NCBI GenBank assembly: GCA_025356075.1
Contig: JANXUT010000058.1
Location: forward strand, 1-64,000
DNA: 64,000 nt
Origin: Pseudomonadota bacterium
GTDB taxonomy: Bacteria > Pseudomonadota > Gammaproteobacteria > Steroidobacterales > Steroidobacteraceae
Direction of reading: 5' to 3'
Shown: positions 25,879 to 33,440 of the stretch, one piece after another
Numbering within the stretch: position 1 is the first letter of the stretch
Layout of the letters: every line of letters starts with the position of its first letter
Notes under the pieces: generated by a model
Told to the model about the DNA's origin: nothing
The model's input: the letters and a program-made list of their open reading frames with translations, nothing else
The model's database searches: none
Made by a program: the position numbers and the translations under genes

Positions 25879-27348
25879 ATGCGCGCCATCATCGTCTGGT
25901 TCCGACAGGATCTTCGACTCGCCGACCACGGCGCGCTCAGCGCGGCCGTCGGCGCCGCCGGCCGCGTCGTGCCCGTCTACGTGCACGCCCCCGCGGATGA
26001 GGACCCGTCCGCTCCCGGCGGCGCGAGCCGCTGGTGGCTCCACCAGAGCCTCGCGGCGCTCGGGCGTGCGCTCACCGCTGCGGGCTCGACGCTGGTCCTG
26101 CGGCGCGGCCCGAGCGGCGCCGAGCTCGCCCGGCTCGCGGCCGAGACGGGCGCGGACGCCGTCTACTTCAACCGCAGCTACGAGCCAGGGCTCGTCGCGC
26201 GCGATGCCGCCGTGTGCGCCGAGCTCGCAGCCGTCGGGATCGGCACCGAGACCTTTGGCGGCAACGTGCTCCTCGAGCCCGGCACGCTCCTCAACCGGGC
26301 GGGCGAGCCGTTTCGCGCGTTCACGCCGTTCTGGCGCGCGGCGCAGGCGCAGCTCGAGGCCCTCGCACCCGCGGCAGCGCCGGCGCAGCTGCCACCCCTC
26401 AGCGCCGGCACCCCACCCGGCCTGCCGCTCGAGGCGCTCGAGCTCCTGCCGAGGATCCGCTGGGACGCGGGGCTCGCCGCCCGCTTCGCGCCGGGGGAGG
26501 CCGCGGCGCTCGGTCGCCTCGAGGACTTCCTCGAGGGCTCGGCCGCGGGCTACCCCGAGGGGCGCGACCGCCCGGACGAGCCCGGCACCTCGCGGCTGTC
26601 GCCGCACCTTCATTTCGGGGAGATCTCGCCGCGCCAGGTACTCACGGCGATCCGAAGCCTGGACCTTGGGCCCGGCACCGCCGCGCGGCGACGCGGCACG
26701 GCGGCGTTCCTCCGGGAGATCGGCTGGCGCGAGTTCGCCCACCACGTGCTCTGGCACTTTCCACGCACGCCGGAAGCGCCGCTCGACGCCAGGTTCGCGC
26801 GGCACGAGTGGCGCAGCGACCCCGCCGCGCTCGCCGCCTGGCAGCGCGGCAAGACCGGCTTCCCGCTCGTCGATGCCGGCATGCGCGAGCTCTGGCACTC
26901 CGGCTGGATGCACAACCGCGTGCGCATGGTCGTCGCCTCGTTCCTCACGAAGAACCTCGGCATCAGCTGGCGCGAGGGCGCGCGCTGGTTCAACGACACG
27001 CTGGTCGATGCGGATCTGGCGAGCAACACGCTGGGCTGGCAATGGGCGGCCGGCTGCGGCGCGGATGCGGCGCCCTACTACCGGATCTTCAACCCCGTGC
27101 TGCAGGCGGAGCGCTTCGACCCGGAGCGCGCCTACCTGAGGACCTGGCTGCCCGAGCTCGCCAGGCTCCCGGATGAGTGGCTGCACCGGCCGTGGCTCGC
27201 GCCCGCGGAGGTGCTCGGCGCCGCCGGCGTGCGCCTTGGCACGACGTACCCCGCGCCGATCGTCGACCTGATGGCGAGCCGCCAGCGCGCCCTCGAGACC
27301 TACGCGCGCGGCCGGACCGAGGGTCCCGCGGCCCGCGCGCCGCGCTAG
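25879..27348 (+). CDS. phrB: Deoxyribodipyrimidine photolyase (class I)
   Basis: A 489-residue cryptochrome/photolyase family enzyme that repairs cyclobutane pyrimidine dimers with blue light. The N-terminal antenna domain begins VWFRQDLRLADH. The C-terminal FAD domain has LSPHLHFGEISPR, GWREFAHHVLWHFP, GWMHNRVRM and the conserved NTLGWQWAAGCGADAAPYYRIFNP region spread over about residues 375-400. The ATG at 25879 removes an arginine-rich 25-residue extension. It leads a run of plus-strand lipid genes often found near photolyases in light-stress regulons. Confidence 0.95.
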   Translation: MRAIIVWFRQDLRLADHGALSAAVGAAGRVVPVYVHAPADEDPSAPGGASRWWLHQSLAALGRALTAAGSTLVLRRGPSGAELARLAAETGADAVYFNRSYEPGLVARDAAVCAELAAVGIGTETFGGNVLLEPGTLLNRAGEPFRAFTPFWRAAQAQLEALAPAAAPAQLPPLSAGTPPGLPLEALELLPRIRWDAGLAARFAPGEAAALGRLEDFLEGSAAGYPEGRDRPDEPGTSRLSPHLHFGEISPRQVLTAIRSLDLGPGTAARRRGTAAFLREIGWREFAHHVLWHFPRTPEAPLDARFARHEWRSDPAALAAWQRGKTGFPLVDAGMRELWHSGWMHNRVRMVVASFLTKNLGISWREGARWFNDTLVDADLASNTLGWQWAAGCGADAAPYYRIFNPVLQAERFDPERAYLRTWLPELARLPDEWLHRPWLAPAEVLGAAGVRLGTTYPAPIVDLMASRQRALETYARGRTEGPAARAPR

Positions 27349-27455
27349 CGGCCCTCCCCCGAATCCAGCCACGCTCCCGGCGCGAAAGACTCCCCAGCGC
27401 CCGGGTCGGGCGCCCGGGGACGCCCCCGGCCACGAACACGCCCCGGGGAGGCGCC

Positions 27456-28049
27456 TTGCAGCACGCTCATCATCCGTCCTGGTCGCTCGCGCTCGCGAGC
27501 GTCGCGGCACTGTCGCTCGGCGGCTGGCCCGCCCCGCTCGCGCGCGGGGCCGAAGCGCCCGCCGGGCGGGGCGACTTCCGCGCGATCGCGCGCACCGAGC
27601 GCCTCGCGGAAGTGGGCCACGGGACGCTGCGCTGGTTCGGCCTGCCGATGTACCGCGCGACGCTCTGGTCGGCGGACGGCCGCTACGGCGCGACGCCCGC
27701 CGGCCCGCTCGCGCTCACGCTCGCCTACCAGCACGGCTTTTCGCGCACGCAGCTCATCGACATCACCGCGAACGAGTGGGCCAGGCTCGAACTTGCCGAC
27801 GCCGCGGCGCGCGAGCGCTGGAGCCACGAGCTCGAGGCGATCTGGACCGACGTCACCGACGGCGATGAGCTCAGCGTCCTCGTGACGCCAACGGCTGCAA
27901 CGCGCTTCTACGCTTCGGACCGGCTGCTCGGGCGTATCGAGGATCCGGCCTTCGGGCCCGCCTACCTCGCGATCTGGCTCGATCCGCGCAGCCGGGTCGG
28001 GCGGCTGCGCGCCGAGCTCCTCGGTTCCGGCGAAGGCGCGCGCCGATGA
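27456..28049 (+). CDS. Periplasmic chalcone-isomerase-like protein
   Basis: A 197-residue protein with a signal peptide ending near ARGAEA (residue 32) and a mature domain of the chalcone-isomerase-like fold (LRWFGLPMYRATLW, LALTLAYQHGFSRTQL, then FYASDRLLGRIEDPAFGPAYLAIWL). In bacteria this family is of unclear function and commonly lies beside DUF1365 and cyclopropane synthase genes. I choose the TTG at 27456 because GGGGAGG (27445-27451) is ideally spaced and a signal peptide follows; the open frame begins at 27177 inside phrB. The stop overlaps the next start (ATGA). Confidence 0.78.
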   Translation: MQHAHHPSWSLALASVAALSLGGWPAPLARGAEAPAGRGDFRAIARTERLAEVGHGTLRWFGLPMYRATLWSADGRYGATPAGPLALTLAYQHGFSRTQLIDITANEWARLELADAAARERWSHELEAIWTDVTDGDELSVLVTPTAATRFYASDRLLGRIEDPAFGPAYLAIWLDPRSRVGRLRAELLGSGEGARR

Positions 28050-29362
28050 GCACCGTACGTGCACTCCCCGCCGCGCGGCCGGAGTCGATCGCGATTATCG
28101 GCAGCGGCATCGCGGGGTTGAGCGTCGCCGAGGCGCTGCACCCGGCCGAGCACGTCACCGTCTACGAGTCGGCCGGCTGGATCGGCGGCCACAGCAATAC
28201 GGTCGAAGTCGATGACGAGGGCGAGCGCCTCGCCATCGATACGGGGTTCATCGTCTGCAACGACCGGACCTATCCCAACTTCCTCGCGCTCCTCGAGCGC
28301 CTCGGGGTCGAGACGCAGGCGGCGGCGATGAGCTTCAGCCTCCAGCACGAGGTCACGGGCCTCGAGTACGGTGGCAGCGACTTGAACTCCCTGTTCGCGC
28401 AGCGGCGCAACCTCCTCTCCCCGTCGTTCCTGCGCATGCTGATCGACATCGTCCGCTTCAACTCCGACGCGCGCCGCTCGCTCGAGGAGGCAGACGACGG
28501 CGCGACGCTCGGCGAGTGGCTGGCGGCGCGGCGCTATGGCGCAGCGCTTGGCGCCCACTACGTCGTGCCGATGGGTCGGGCGATCTGGTCGGCGGACGAG
28601 GCGGCGCTGCTCGGCTTTCCGGCGCGCTTCTTCATCGACTTCTTCGTCCGCCACGGGCTCCTGTCGATCAACGACCGGCCCGAGTGGCGCAGCGTCGTCG
28701 GCGGCTCGCGCGAATACGTGCGGGCGCTCGCGGCGCCCTTTCGCTCGCGCATCCGCATCGACTGCCCGGTCGTGCGCGTGCAGCGGCGCGCGCACGGGGT
28801 CAGCATCGCGACGACGGGCGGGCACCTCGAGCACTACGACGCGGTCGTGTTCGCCTGCCACGCCGACACCGCGCTTAAGCTCCTCGCCGACCCGAGCGAG
28901 GCGGAGCGCGAGATCCTCGGCTGCTTCCCGTTCCAGGCGAACGAGGCGGTGCTGCACACCGATGCAAGCGTGCTGCCGAGAAGCGCGCGCGCGCGCGCGG
29001 CCTGGAACTACCACCTGCGCCGCGACTCCCACCAGGGCTGCGCGGTGAGCTACGACATGAACGTGCTGCAGTCGCTCCCGACGAAGCGCCGCTACCTCGT
29101 CTCGCTAAACCTCGGCGATCGCATCGACGAAGATGAGGTGCTGGCCCGGTTCGAGTACGATCATCCGGTCTATACGCCGGCAGGCGTCGCCGCGCAGCGG
29201 CGGCACGCCGAGATCAGCGGCCAGAACCGCAGCTTCTACTGCGGCGCTTACTGGCGGCACGGATTCCACGAGGACGGCCTCCTCAGCGCGCTCGCGGTGC
29301 TCGGACAGTACGCGGAGTGGAAGGAAGCGCATGCAGAGCGCGCTCTATCACGGCTGGGTTAG
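28046..29362 (+). CDS. FAD-dependent amine-oxidase-like oxidoreductase
   Basis: A 438-residue flavoprotein with the N-terminal dinucleotide fold IIGSGIAGLSVAEAL near residue 14 and an ESAGWIGGHSNTV FAD-binding segment. The C-terminal WRHGFHEDGLLSAL segment fits amine-oxidase/protoporphyrinogen-oxidase-like enzymes. Homologues sit next to DUF1365 and Cfa genes and have been linked to oxidation or desaturation of fatty acyl chains, including furan fatty acid synthesis in Rhodobacter. The substrate here is inferred from context. It overlaps the preceding gene by four bases and the following one by 32. Confidence 0.85.
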   Translation: MSTVRALPAARPESIAIIGSGIAGLSVAEALHPAEHVTVYESAGWIGGHSNTVEVDDEGERLAIDTGFIVCNDRTYPNFLALLERLGVETQAAAMSFSLQHEVTGLEYGGSDLNSLFAQRRNLLSPSFLRMLIDIVRFNSDARRSLEEADDGATLGEWLAARRYGAALGAHYVVPMGRAIWSADEAALLGFPARFFIDFFVRHGLLSINDRPEWRSVVGGSREYVRALAAPFRSRIRIDCPVVRVQRRAHGVSIATTGGHLEHYDAVVFACHADTALKLLADPSEAEREILGCFPFQANEAVLHTDASVLPRSARARAAWNYHLRRDSHQGCAVSYDMNVLQSLPTKRRYLVSLNLGDRIDEDEVLARFEYDHPVYTPAGVAAQRRHAEISGQNRSFYCGAYWRHGFHEDGLLSALAVLGQYAEWKEAHAERALSRLG

Positions 29363-30098
29363 CCACCGGCGGCGCGGCCCGGCCGGACACTCGTTCCGCT
29401 ACCGGACGTTCATGGTCTGGCTCGACTTAGCCGAGCTCAACGAGGCGTTCCGCGGGCGCTGGCTGTGGTCGACCTCGCGCCCGGCGCTTGCGCGCTTTCG
29501 CCGCGAGGACTACCTCGGGCCGCACGACCGGCCGCTCGACGTCGCGGTCCGCGACCTCGTGGCGGCGCGGACCGGCCGGCGTCCCGCCGGCGCGGTGCGG
29601 GTGTTGACGCATCTGCGCTACTTCGGCTATTGCTTCAATCCGGTGACTTTCTACTATTGCTACGATACCGAGGACCGGCTCGAGACCGTAGTCGCAGAAG
29701 TGACGAATACCCCGTGGCAGGAACGTTTCCAGTACGTGTTGCCGATCGCCGCCGCCGGAGGCACCGAGGCGATGCTCGAGTGGCGCTTCCAGAAGCAGTT
29801 CCACGTCTCGCCGTTCATGCCGATGGACATGGACTACGAGTGGCGCTGCGATCGGCCGCGCCAGTCGCTCGCCGTGCAGATCAGGAACCATCGCGACGGG
29901 CAGGAAGTGTTCGCCGCGACGCTGGCACTCAGGCGCTCCCCGCTCACCGCCCGCACGCTCGCCGCGGCGCTCGCGGGCTTCCCGTTCCTGACGGCGCTCG
30001 TGGTCGCGCGGATCCACTGGCAGGCGCTCAGGCTGTGGCTGAAGGGCAATCGGTTCCACCCGCACCCCGGCAAGCCCGCCACCGCCCGGGAGCGCTGA
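29331..30098 (+). CDS. DUF1365 protein
   Basis: A 255-residue DUF1365 member. Family marks are the N-terminal MQSALYHGWVSHRR and HSFRYRTFMVWLDL, the central RYFGYCFNPVTFYYCYD and VTNTPWQERFQY, then FQKQFHVSPFMPMDM. DUF1365 proteins almost always lie between an FAD oxidoreductase and a cyclopropane synthase, as here; the activity is not firmly known. The ATG at 29331 lies inside the end of the FAD gene, ten bases after AAGGAAG. A hydrophobic stretch near residue 220 may contact the membrane. Confidence 0.88.
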   Translation: MQSALYHGWVSHRRRGPAGHSFRYRTFMVWLDLAELNEAFRGRWLWSTSRPALARFRREDYLGPHDRPLDVAVRDLVAARTGRRPAGAVRVLTHLRYFGYCFNPVTFYYCYDTEDRLETVVAEVTNTPWQERFQYVLPIAAAGGTEAMLEWRFQKQFHVSPFMPMDMDYEWRCDRPRQSLAVQIRNHRDGQEVFAATLALRRSPLTARTLAAALAGFPFLTALVVARIHWQALRLWLKGNRFHPHPGKPATARER

Positions 30099-30117
30099 TG
30101 CGCAGGCTGCGTTCCCG

Positions 30118-31383
30118 ATGAGCACGCGGCTCGTGCCCCGCGATGAGCCGCGCGAATCGGGCGCGGCGCACGCCCTGCGCGCGCTCGGGCGCCGCGCACT
30201 CGTCGGCCGGTTGAAGGCGCTCCAACACGGCGAGCTCACGCTCATCGAGGGCTCCTCGCGGCGCCTGTTCGGCGCGCGTGCGCCGGATGGCCTTCGCGCC
30301 ACGATCGAGGTGCAGGACCCGCAGTTCTGGGCCGACGTCGCCTTCGGCGGCTCGATCGGCGCGGGCGAGAGCTATATCCGCGGCGCCTGGTCGTGCGAGG
30401 ACCTCACCTCGCTGGTGCGTCTCATGGTGCGCAACCGCGCGGCCTTGAGCGCACTCGAGGGCGGGCTCGCGCGCCTGACGGGGCCGATCAGCCGGACGCT
30501 CCACTGGCTCTCCCGCAACACCCGCGCCGGCAGCCGGCGCAACATCTCGGCGCACTACGACCTCGGCAATGACTTCTTCCGGCTCATGCTCGATGAGACG
30601 ATGGCGTATTCGTGCGCGATCTACGCGACGCCCGCGACGACGCTGCACGAGGCGCAGCTCGCGAAGTTCGACGCCGTCTGCCAGAAGCTCGACCTGAAGC
30701 CCGGCGAGCGCCTCCTCGAGATAGGCACCGGCTGGGGCGGCCTTGCGATGCACGCGGCGCGCCACTACGGCTGCAAGGTCACGACGACCACGATCTCGAG
30801 CGAGCAGCACGCCTACGCGCTCGCCGCGTTCCAACGGGCCGGCCTCGCGGACTCGATCACGCTCCTCAAGGAGGACTATCGCGACCTGACCGGCACCTAC
30901 GACAAGCTTGTGTCGATCGAGATGATCGAGGCGGTCGGGCACCGCTTCCTCGACCAGTATTTCGGCTGCTGCAGCCGGCTGCTCGCGCCCGACGGGGCGA
31001 TGCTGATCCAGGCGATCACTATCCAGGACCAGCTGTACGAGCAGGCGCTGCGCGCGGTCGATTTCATCCAGCGCTTCGTCTTCCCGGGCGGCTTCGTGCC
31101 CGCGGTCGGCGCGATGCTCGACTCGGTGCGGCGCGCGACCGACATGAAGCTCTTCCACCTCACCGACATCGGGCCGCACTACGCCACCACGCTCGCCGAC
31201 TGGCGGCGCAACTTTCACTCGCAGCTAGGCGCCGTGCGAGCGCTCGGCTATCCGGACGTCTTCGTGCGCCTTTGGGACTACTATCTCAGCTACTGCGAAG
31301 GCGGGTTCATCGAGCGGCAGATCGGGGATGTGCAGATGCTACTGACGAAGCCGGGGTGTCGCCGCATGCCGCTGCCGGCATGA
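30118..31383 (+). CDS. cfa: Cyclopropane-fatty-acyl-phospholipid synthase family methyltransferase
   Basis: A 421-residue SAM-dependent methyltransferase acting on unsaturated acyl chains of membrane phospholipids. An N-terminal lipid-binding region precedes ISAHYDLGNDFFRLMLDETMAYSCA-like family sequence (around residues 140-165) and the SAM motif LLEIGTGWGGLA near 200. Later motifs are SIEMIEAVGHRFLDQYF and IQRFVFPGG. It could be a classic Cfa or a paralogue that adds a methyl group for another product such as furan fatty acids. The ATG is at 30118. Its stop overlaps the next start (ATGA). Confidence 0.9.
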   Translation: MSTRLVPRDEPRESGAAHALRALGRRALVGRLKALQHGELTLIEGSSRRLFGARAPDGLRATIEVQDPQFWADVAFGGSIGAGESYIRGAWSCEDLTSLVRLMVRNRAALSALEGGLARLTGPISRTLHWLSRNTRAGSRRNISAHYDLGNDFFRLMLDETMAYSCAIYATPATTLHEAQLAKFDAVCQKLDLKPGERLLEIGTGWGGLAMHAARHYGCKVTTTTISSEQHAYALAAFQRAGLADSITLLKEDYRDLTGTYDKLVSIEMIEAVGHRFLDQYFGCCSRLLAPDGAMLIQAITIQDQLYEQALRAVDFIQRFVFPGGFVPAVGAMLDSVRRATDMKLFHLTDIGPHYATTLADWRRNFHSQLGAVRALGYPDVFVRLWDYYLSYCEGGFIERQIGDVQMLLTKPGCRRMPLPA

Positions 31384-32813
31384 TCTCAGGCGCGGCCCTC
31401 GCGGCGCTGAAGGCCGCGCTTGGTCCCGGGGGCTGGCTCGATGTGCCCGCCGACGTCGAGCCGTACACGGTCGATTTCCGGCGCCTGTACCACGGCAGGA
31501 CAACGCTCGTCGCGCGTCCCGACAGCGTTGAGAAAGTTGCCGCGGTCGTCAGGATCTGCCACGCGGAGCGGCTCGGCATCGTGCCGCACGGCGGCAACAC
31601 GAGCTACTGCGGCGGCGCGACGCCCGATGAGAGCGGCACGGAGGTCGTCCTGAGCCTCGCGCGCATGAACCGGGTGCGCTCGGTTGATCCGGTCGGCTAC
31701 TCGATGGTCCTCGAGGCCGGCTGCACGCTCCACGCGGCGCAGGCCGCGGCCAGCGCCGTCGGCCGGCTCTTCCCGCTCTCGCTCGGCTCGGAAGCCTCCT
31801 GCCAGGTCGGCGGCAACCTCTCGACCAACGCCGGCGGCACGGCGGTGCTCCGCTACGGGATGATGCGCGACCTCGTGCTTGGCCTCGAGGTCGTGCTGCC
31901 GGACGGTCGCGTGCTTGACCAGCTGAGGAGCCTGCGCAAGGACAACACCGGCTACGACGTCAAGCAGCTATTCCTCGGCGCGGAGGGCACGCTCGGCGTC
32001 ATCACGGCCGCGTGCCTGAAGCTCTTCCCGGCCCCCGACGACTACCTGACGGCACTCGTCGCGGTGGGCGGCATGGCCGAGGCGGTCGAGCTCCTCGGCC
32101 GGACCAGGAGCGCGTTCGGCGACTCGATCGAGGCATTCGAGTACCTGCCGCGGGCGGCTCTAGAACTTGCGCGCACGCACCTCGCGGGCGTCATCGCGCC
32201 GTTCGATGCGCCCCACCCCGGCTGCGTGCTGATTGAGCTCGCGGCGCCCCGCACGCTGCCCGAGCTTGGCGCGCGCTTCGAGGAGTACCTCGGCGCCGAG
32301 GTCGAGGCAGGCCGGGCACTCGATGCGGTGCTCGCGGCCTCCGGCCAGCAGCGCGACGCGCTCTGGTTCCTGCGCGAGCACATCCCCGAGGCGCAGGTCC
32401 GCGAGGGTGCCTCGATCAAGCACGACGTGTCGCTGCCAATCGCCCGCCTCGCCGAATTCGTGGGCACCGCCGAACGGCGCCTCGCCGAACTCGCGCCGGG
32501 TGCCCGCGTCGTCGGCTACGGCCACGTGGGCGACGGCAACCTGCACTTCAACCTGAGCCCCGCTCCCGGCACCCTGCGCGGCTCGCCGGCGGAAGCGTCC
32601 TTCCTCGGGCTCGCGCCCGTCGTCAACCGCGCGATGCACGACCTCGTCGCCGAACTTGGCGGCAGCTTCAGCGCCGAGCACGGCATCGGCCGCCTCAAGA
32701 TCGCAGAGCTCGAACGCTACGAGGACCCGGTTGCGCTCAGCCTGATGCGCAGCATCAAGGACGCGCTCGATCCGCAGGGCATCATGAATCCGGGCAAGGT
32801 CCTGAGGCGCTGA
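31380..32813 (+). CDS. FAD-linked D-2-hydroxyacid dehydrogenase
   Basis: A 477-residue FAD_binding_4 / FAD-oxidase_C protein of the D-lactate or D-2-hydroxyglutarate dehydrogenase group. The N-terminal PCMH-type FAD domain has VPHGGNTSYCGG and GGNLSTNAGGTAVLRYG. The C-terminal domain carries the metal-binding GYGHVGDGNLHFN and ends in FSAEHGIGRLK and MNPGKVL. It oxidises a D-2-hydroxyacid and passes electrons to a quinone or flavoprotein. Its ATG overlaps the cfa stop, so it is co-expressed with the lipid genes, which is not an expected pairing. Confidence 0.88.
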   Translation: MISGAALAALKAALGPGGWLDVPADVEPYTVDFRRLYHGRTTLVARPDSVEKVAAVVRICHAERLGIVPHGGNTSYCGGATPDESGTEVVLSLARMNRVRSVDPVGYSMVLEAGCTLHAAQAAASAVGRLFPLSLGSEASCQVGGNLSTNAGGTAVLRYGMMRDLVLGLEVVLPDGRVLDQLRSLRKDNTGYDVKQLFLGAEGTLGVITAACLKLFPAPDDYLTALVAVGGMAEAVELLGRTRSAFGDSIEAFEYLPRAALELARTHLAGVIAPFDAPHPGCVLIELAAPRTLPELGARFEEYLGAEVEAGRALDAVLAASGQQRDALWFLREHIPEAQVREGASIKHDVSLPIARLAEFVGTAERRLAELAPGARVVGYGHVGDGNLHFNLSPAPGTLRGSPAEASFLGLAPVVNRAMHDLVAELGGSFSAEHGIGRLKIAELERYEDPVALSLMRSIKDALDPQGIMNPGKVLRR

Positions 32814-32818
32814 CGGGC

Positions 32819-33400
32819 GTGGCGGCCCGGCTCCGCAAATCTCCCGACGGCGGACTGCCGATCCGCACGCCGCGGCTCGTGCTGCGGGACTTCGAGCCGG
32901 GCGATGCAGCCCTCCTCGAGCGCGCGGCCGCGCGGGGGCGCGGGGCGGCGATGCCACCGCTCGGCGGTCGCGCGCTTGCCGTCGCGAAGCGGGTCGCCGC
33001 CCGTGGCCAGCCACGGTACTCGCCGCAGCGGCGCTCGTTCGAGCTCGCGGTCGTCCTCAGGCGTGGCGCGAAGCTGATCGGCGCCTGCGATATCGCCAGG
33101 AGCGGCCCCCGCCGGGCCGACATCGGCTACGTGCTCGCGAGTCGCCACTGGGGCTTCGGCTATGGGACCGAGGTCGCGGTCGCGCTCGTCGACTTCGCCT
33201 TCGCGGTGCTCGGGCTCCGGGAGGTGATCGCCGTCGTCGCCGTCGAGAACGAGCGCTCGCGGCGCGTGCTCGACAAGGCGGGGCTGCGCTGGGACGGACT
33301 GATGCGCCGCCACACGCGCTTCGCCGGACGCTGGTGGGACTGCCACCGCTACATCATCGAGCGGGCCACCTGGAGCGAGGCGCGCGGCTTGCGCCGATAG
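32819..33400 (+). CDS. GNAT acetyltransferase, RimJ/RimL-like
   Basis: A 193-residue N-acetyltransferase. The opening PIRTPRLVLRDFEPGD is typical of the RimJ/RimL subgroup. The acetyl-CoA loop reads SRHWGFGYGTE, and the C-terminal VENERSRRVLDKAGLRW completes the fold. The substrate may be a protein N-terminus, an amino acid or an amine; it cannot be told here. The GTG start at 32819 is five bases after the dehydrogenase stop. The N-terminal region is unusually Ala/Arg-rich compared with relatives. Confidence 0.82.
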   Translation: MAARLRKSPDGGLPIRTPRLVLRDFEPGDAALLERAAARGRGAAMPPLGGRALAVAKRVAARGQPRYSPQRRSFELAVVLRRGAKLIGACDIARSGPRRADIGYVLASRHWGFGYGTEVAVALVDFAFAVLGLREVIAVVAVENERSRRVLDKAGLRWDGLMRRHTRFAGRWWDCHRYIIERATWSEARGLRR

Positions 33401-33440
33401 GCGTAGTCTCCCATCATGCCGGGGCTTCGGAGGAGTTCGG

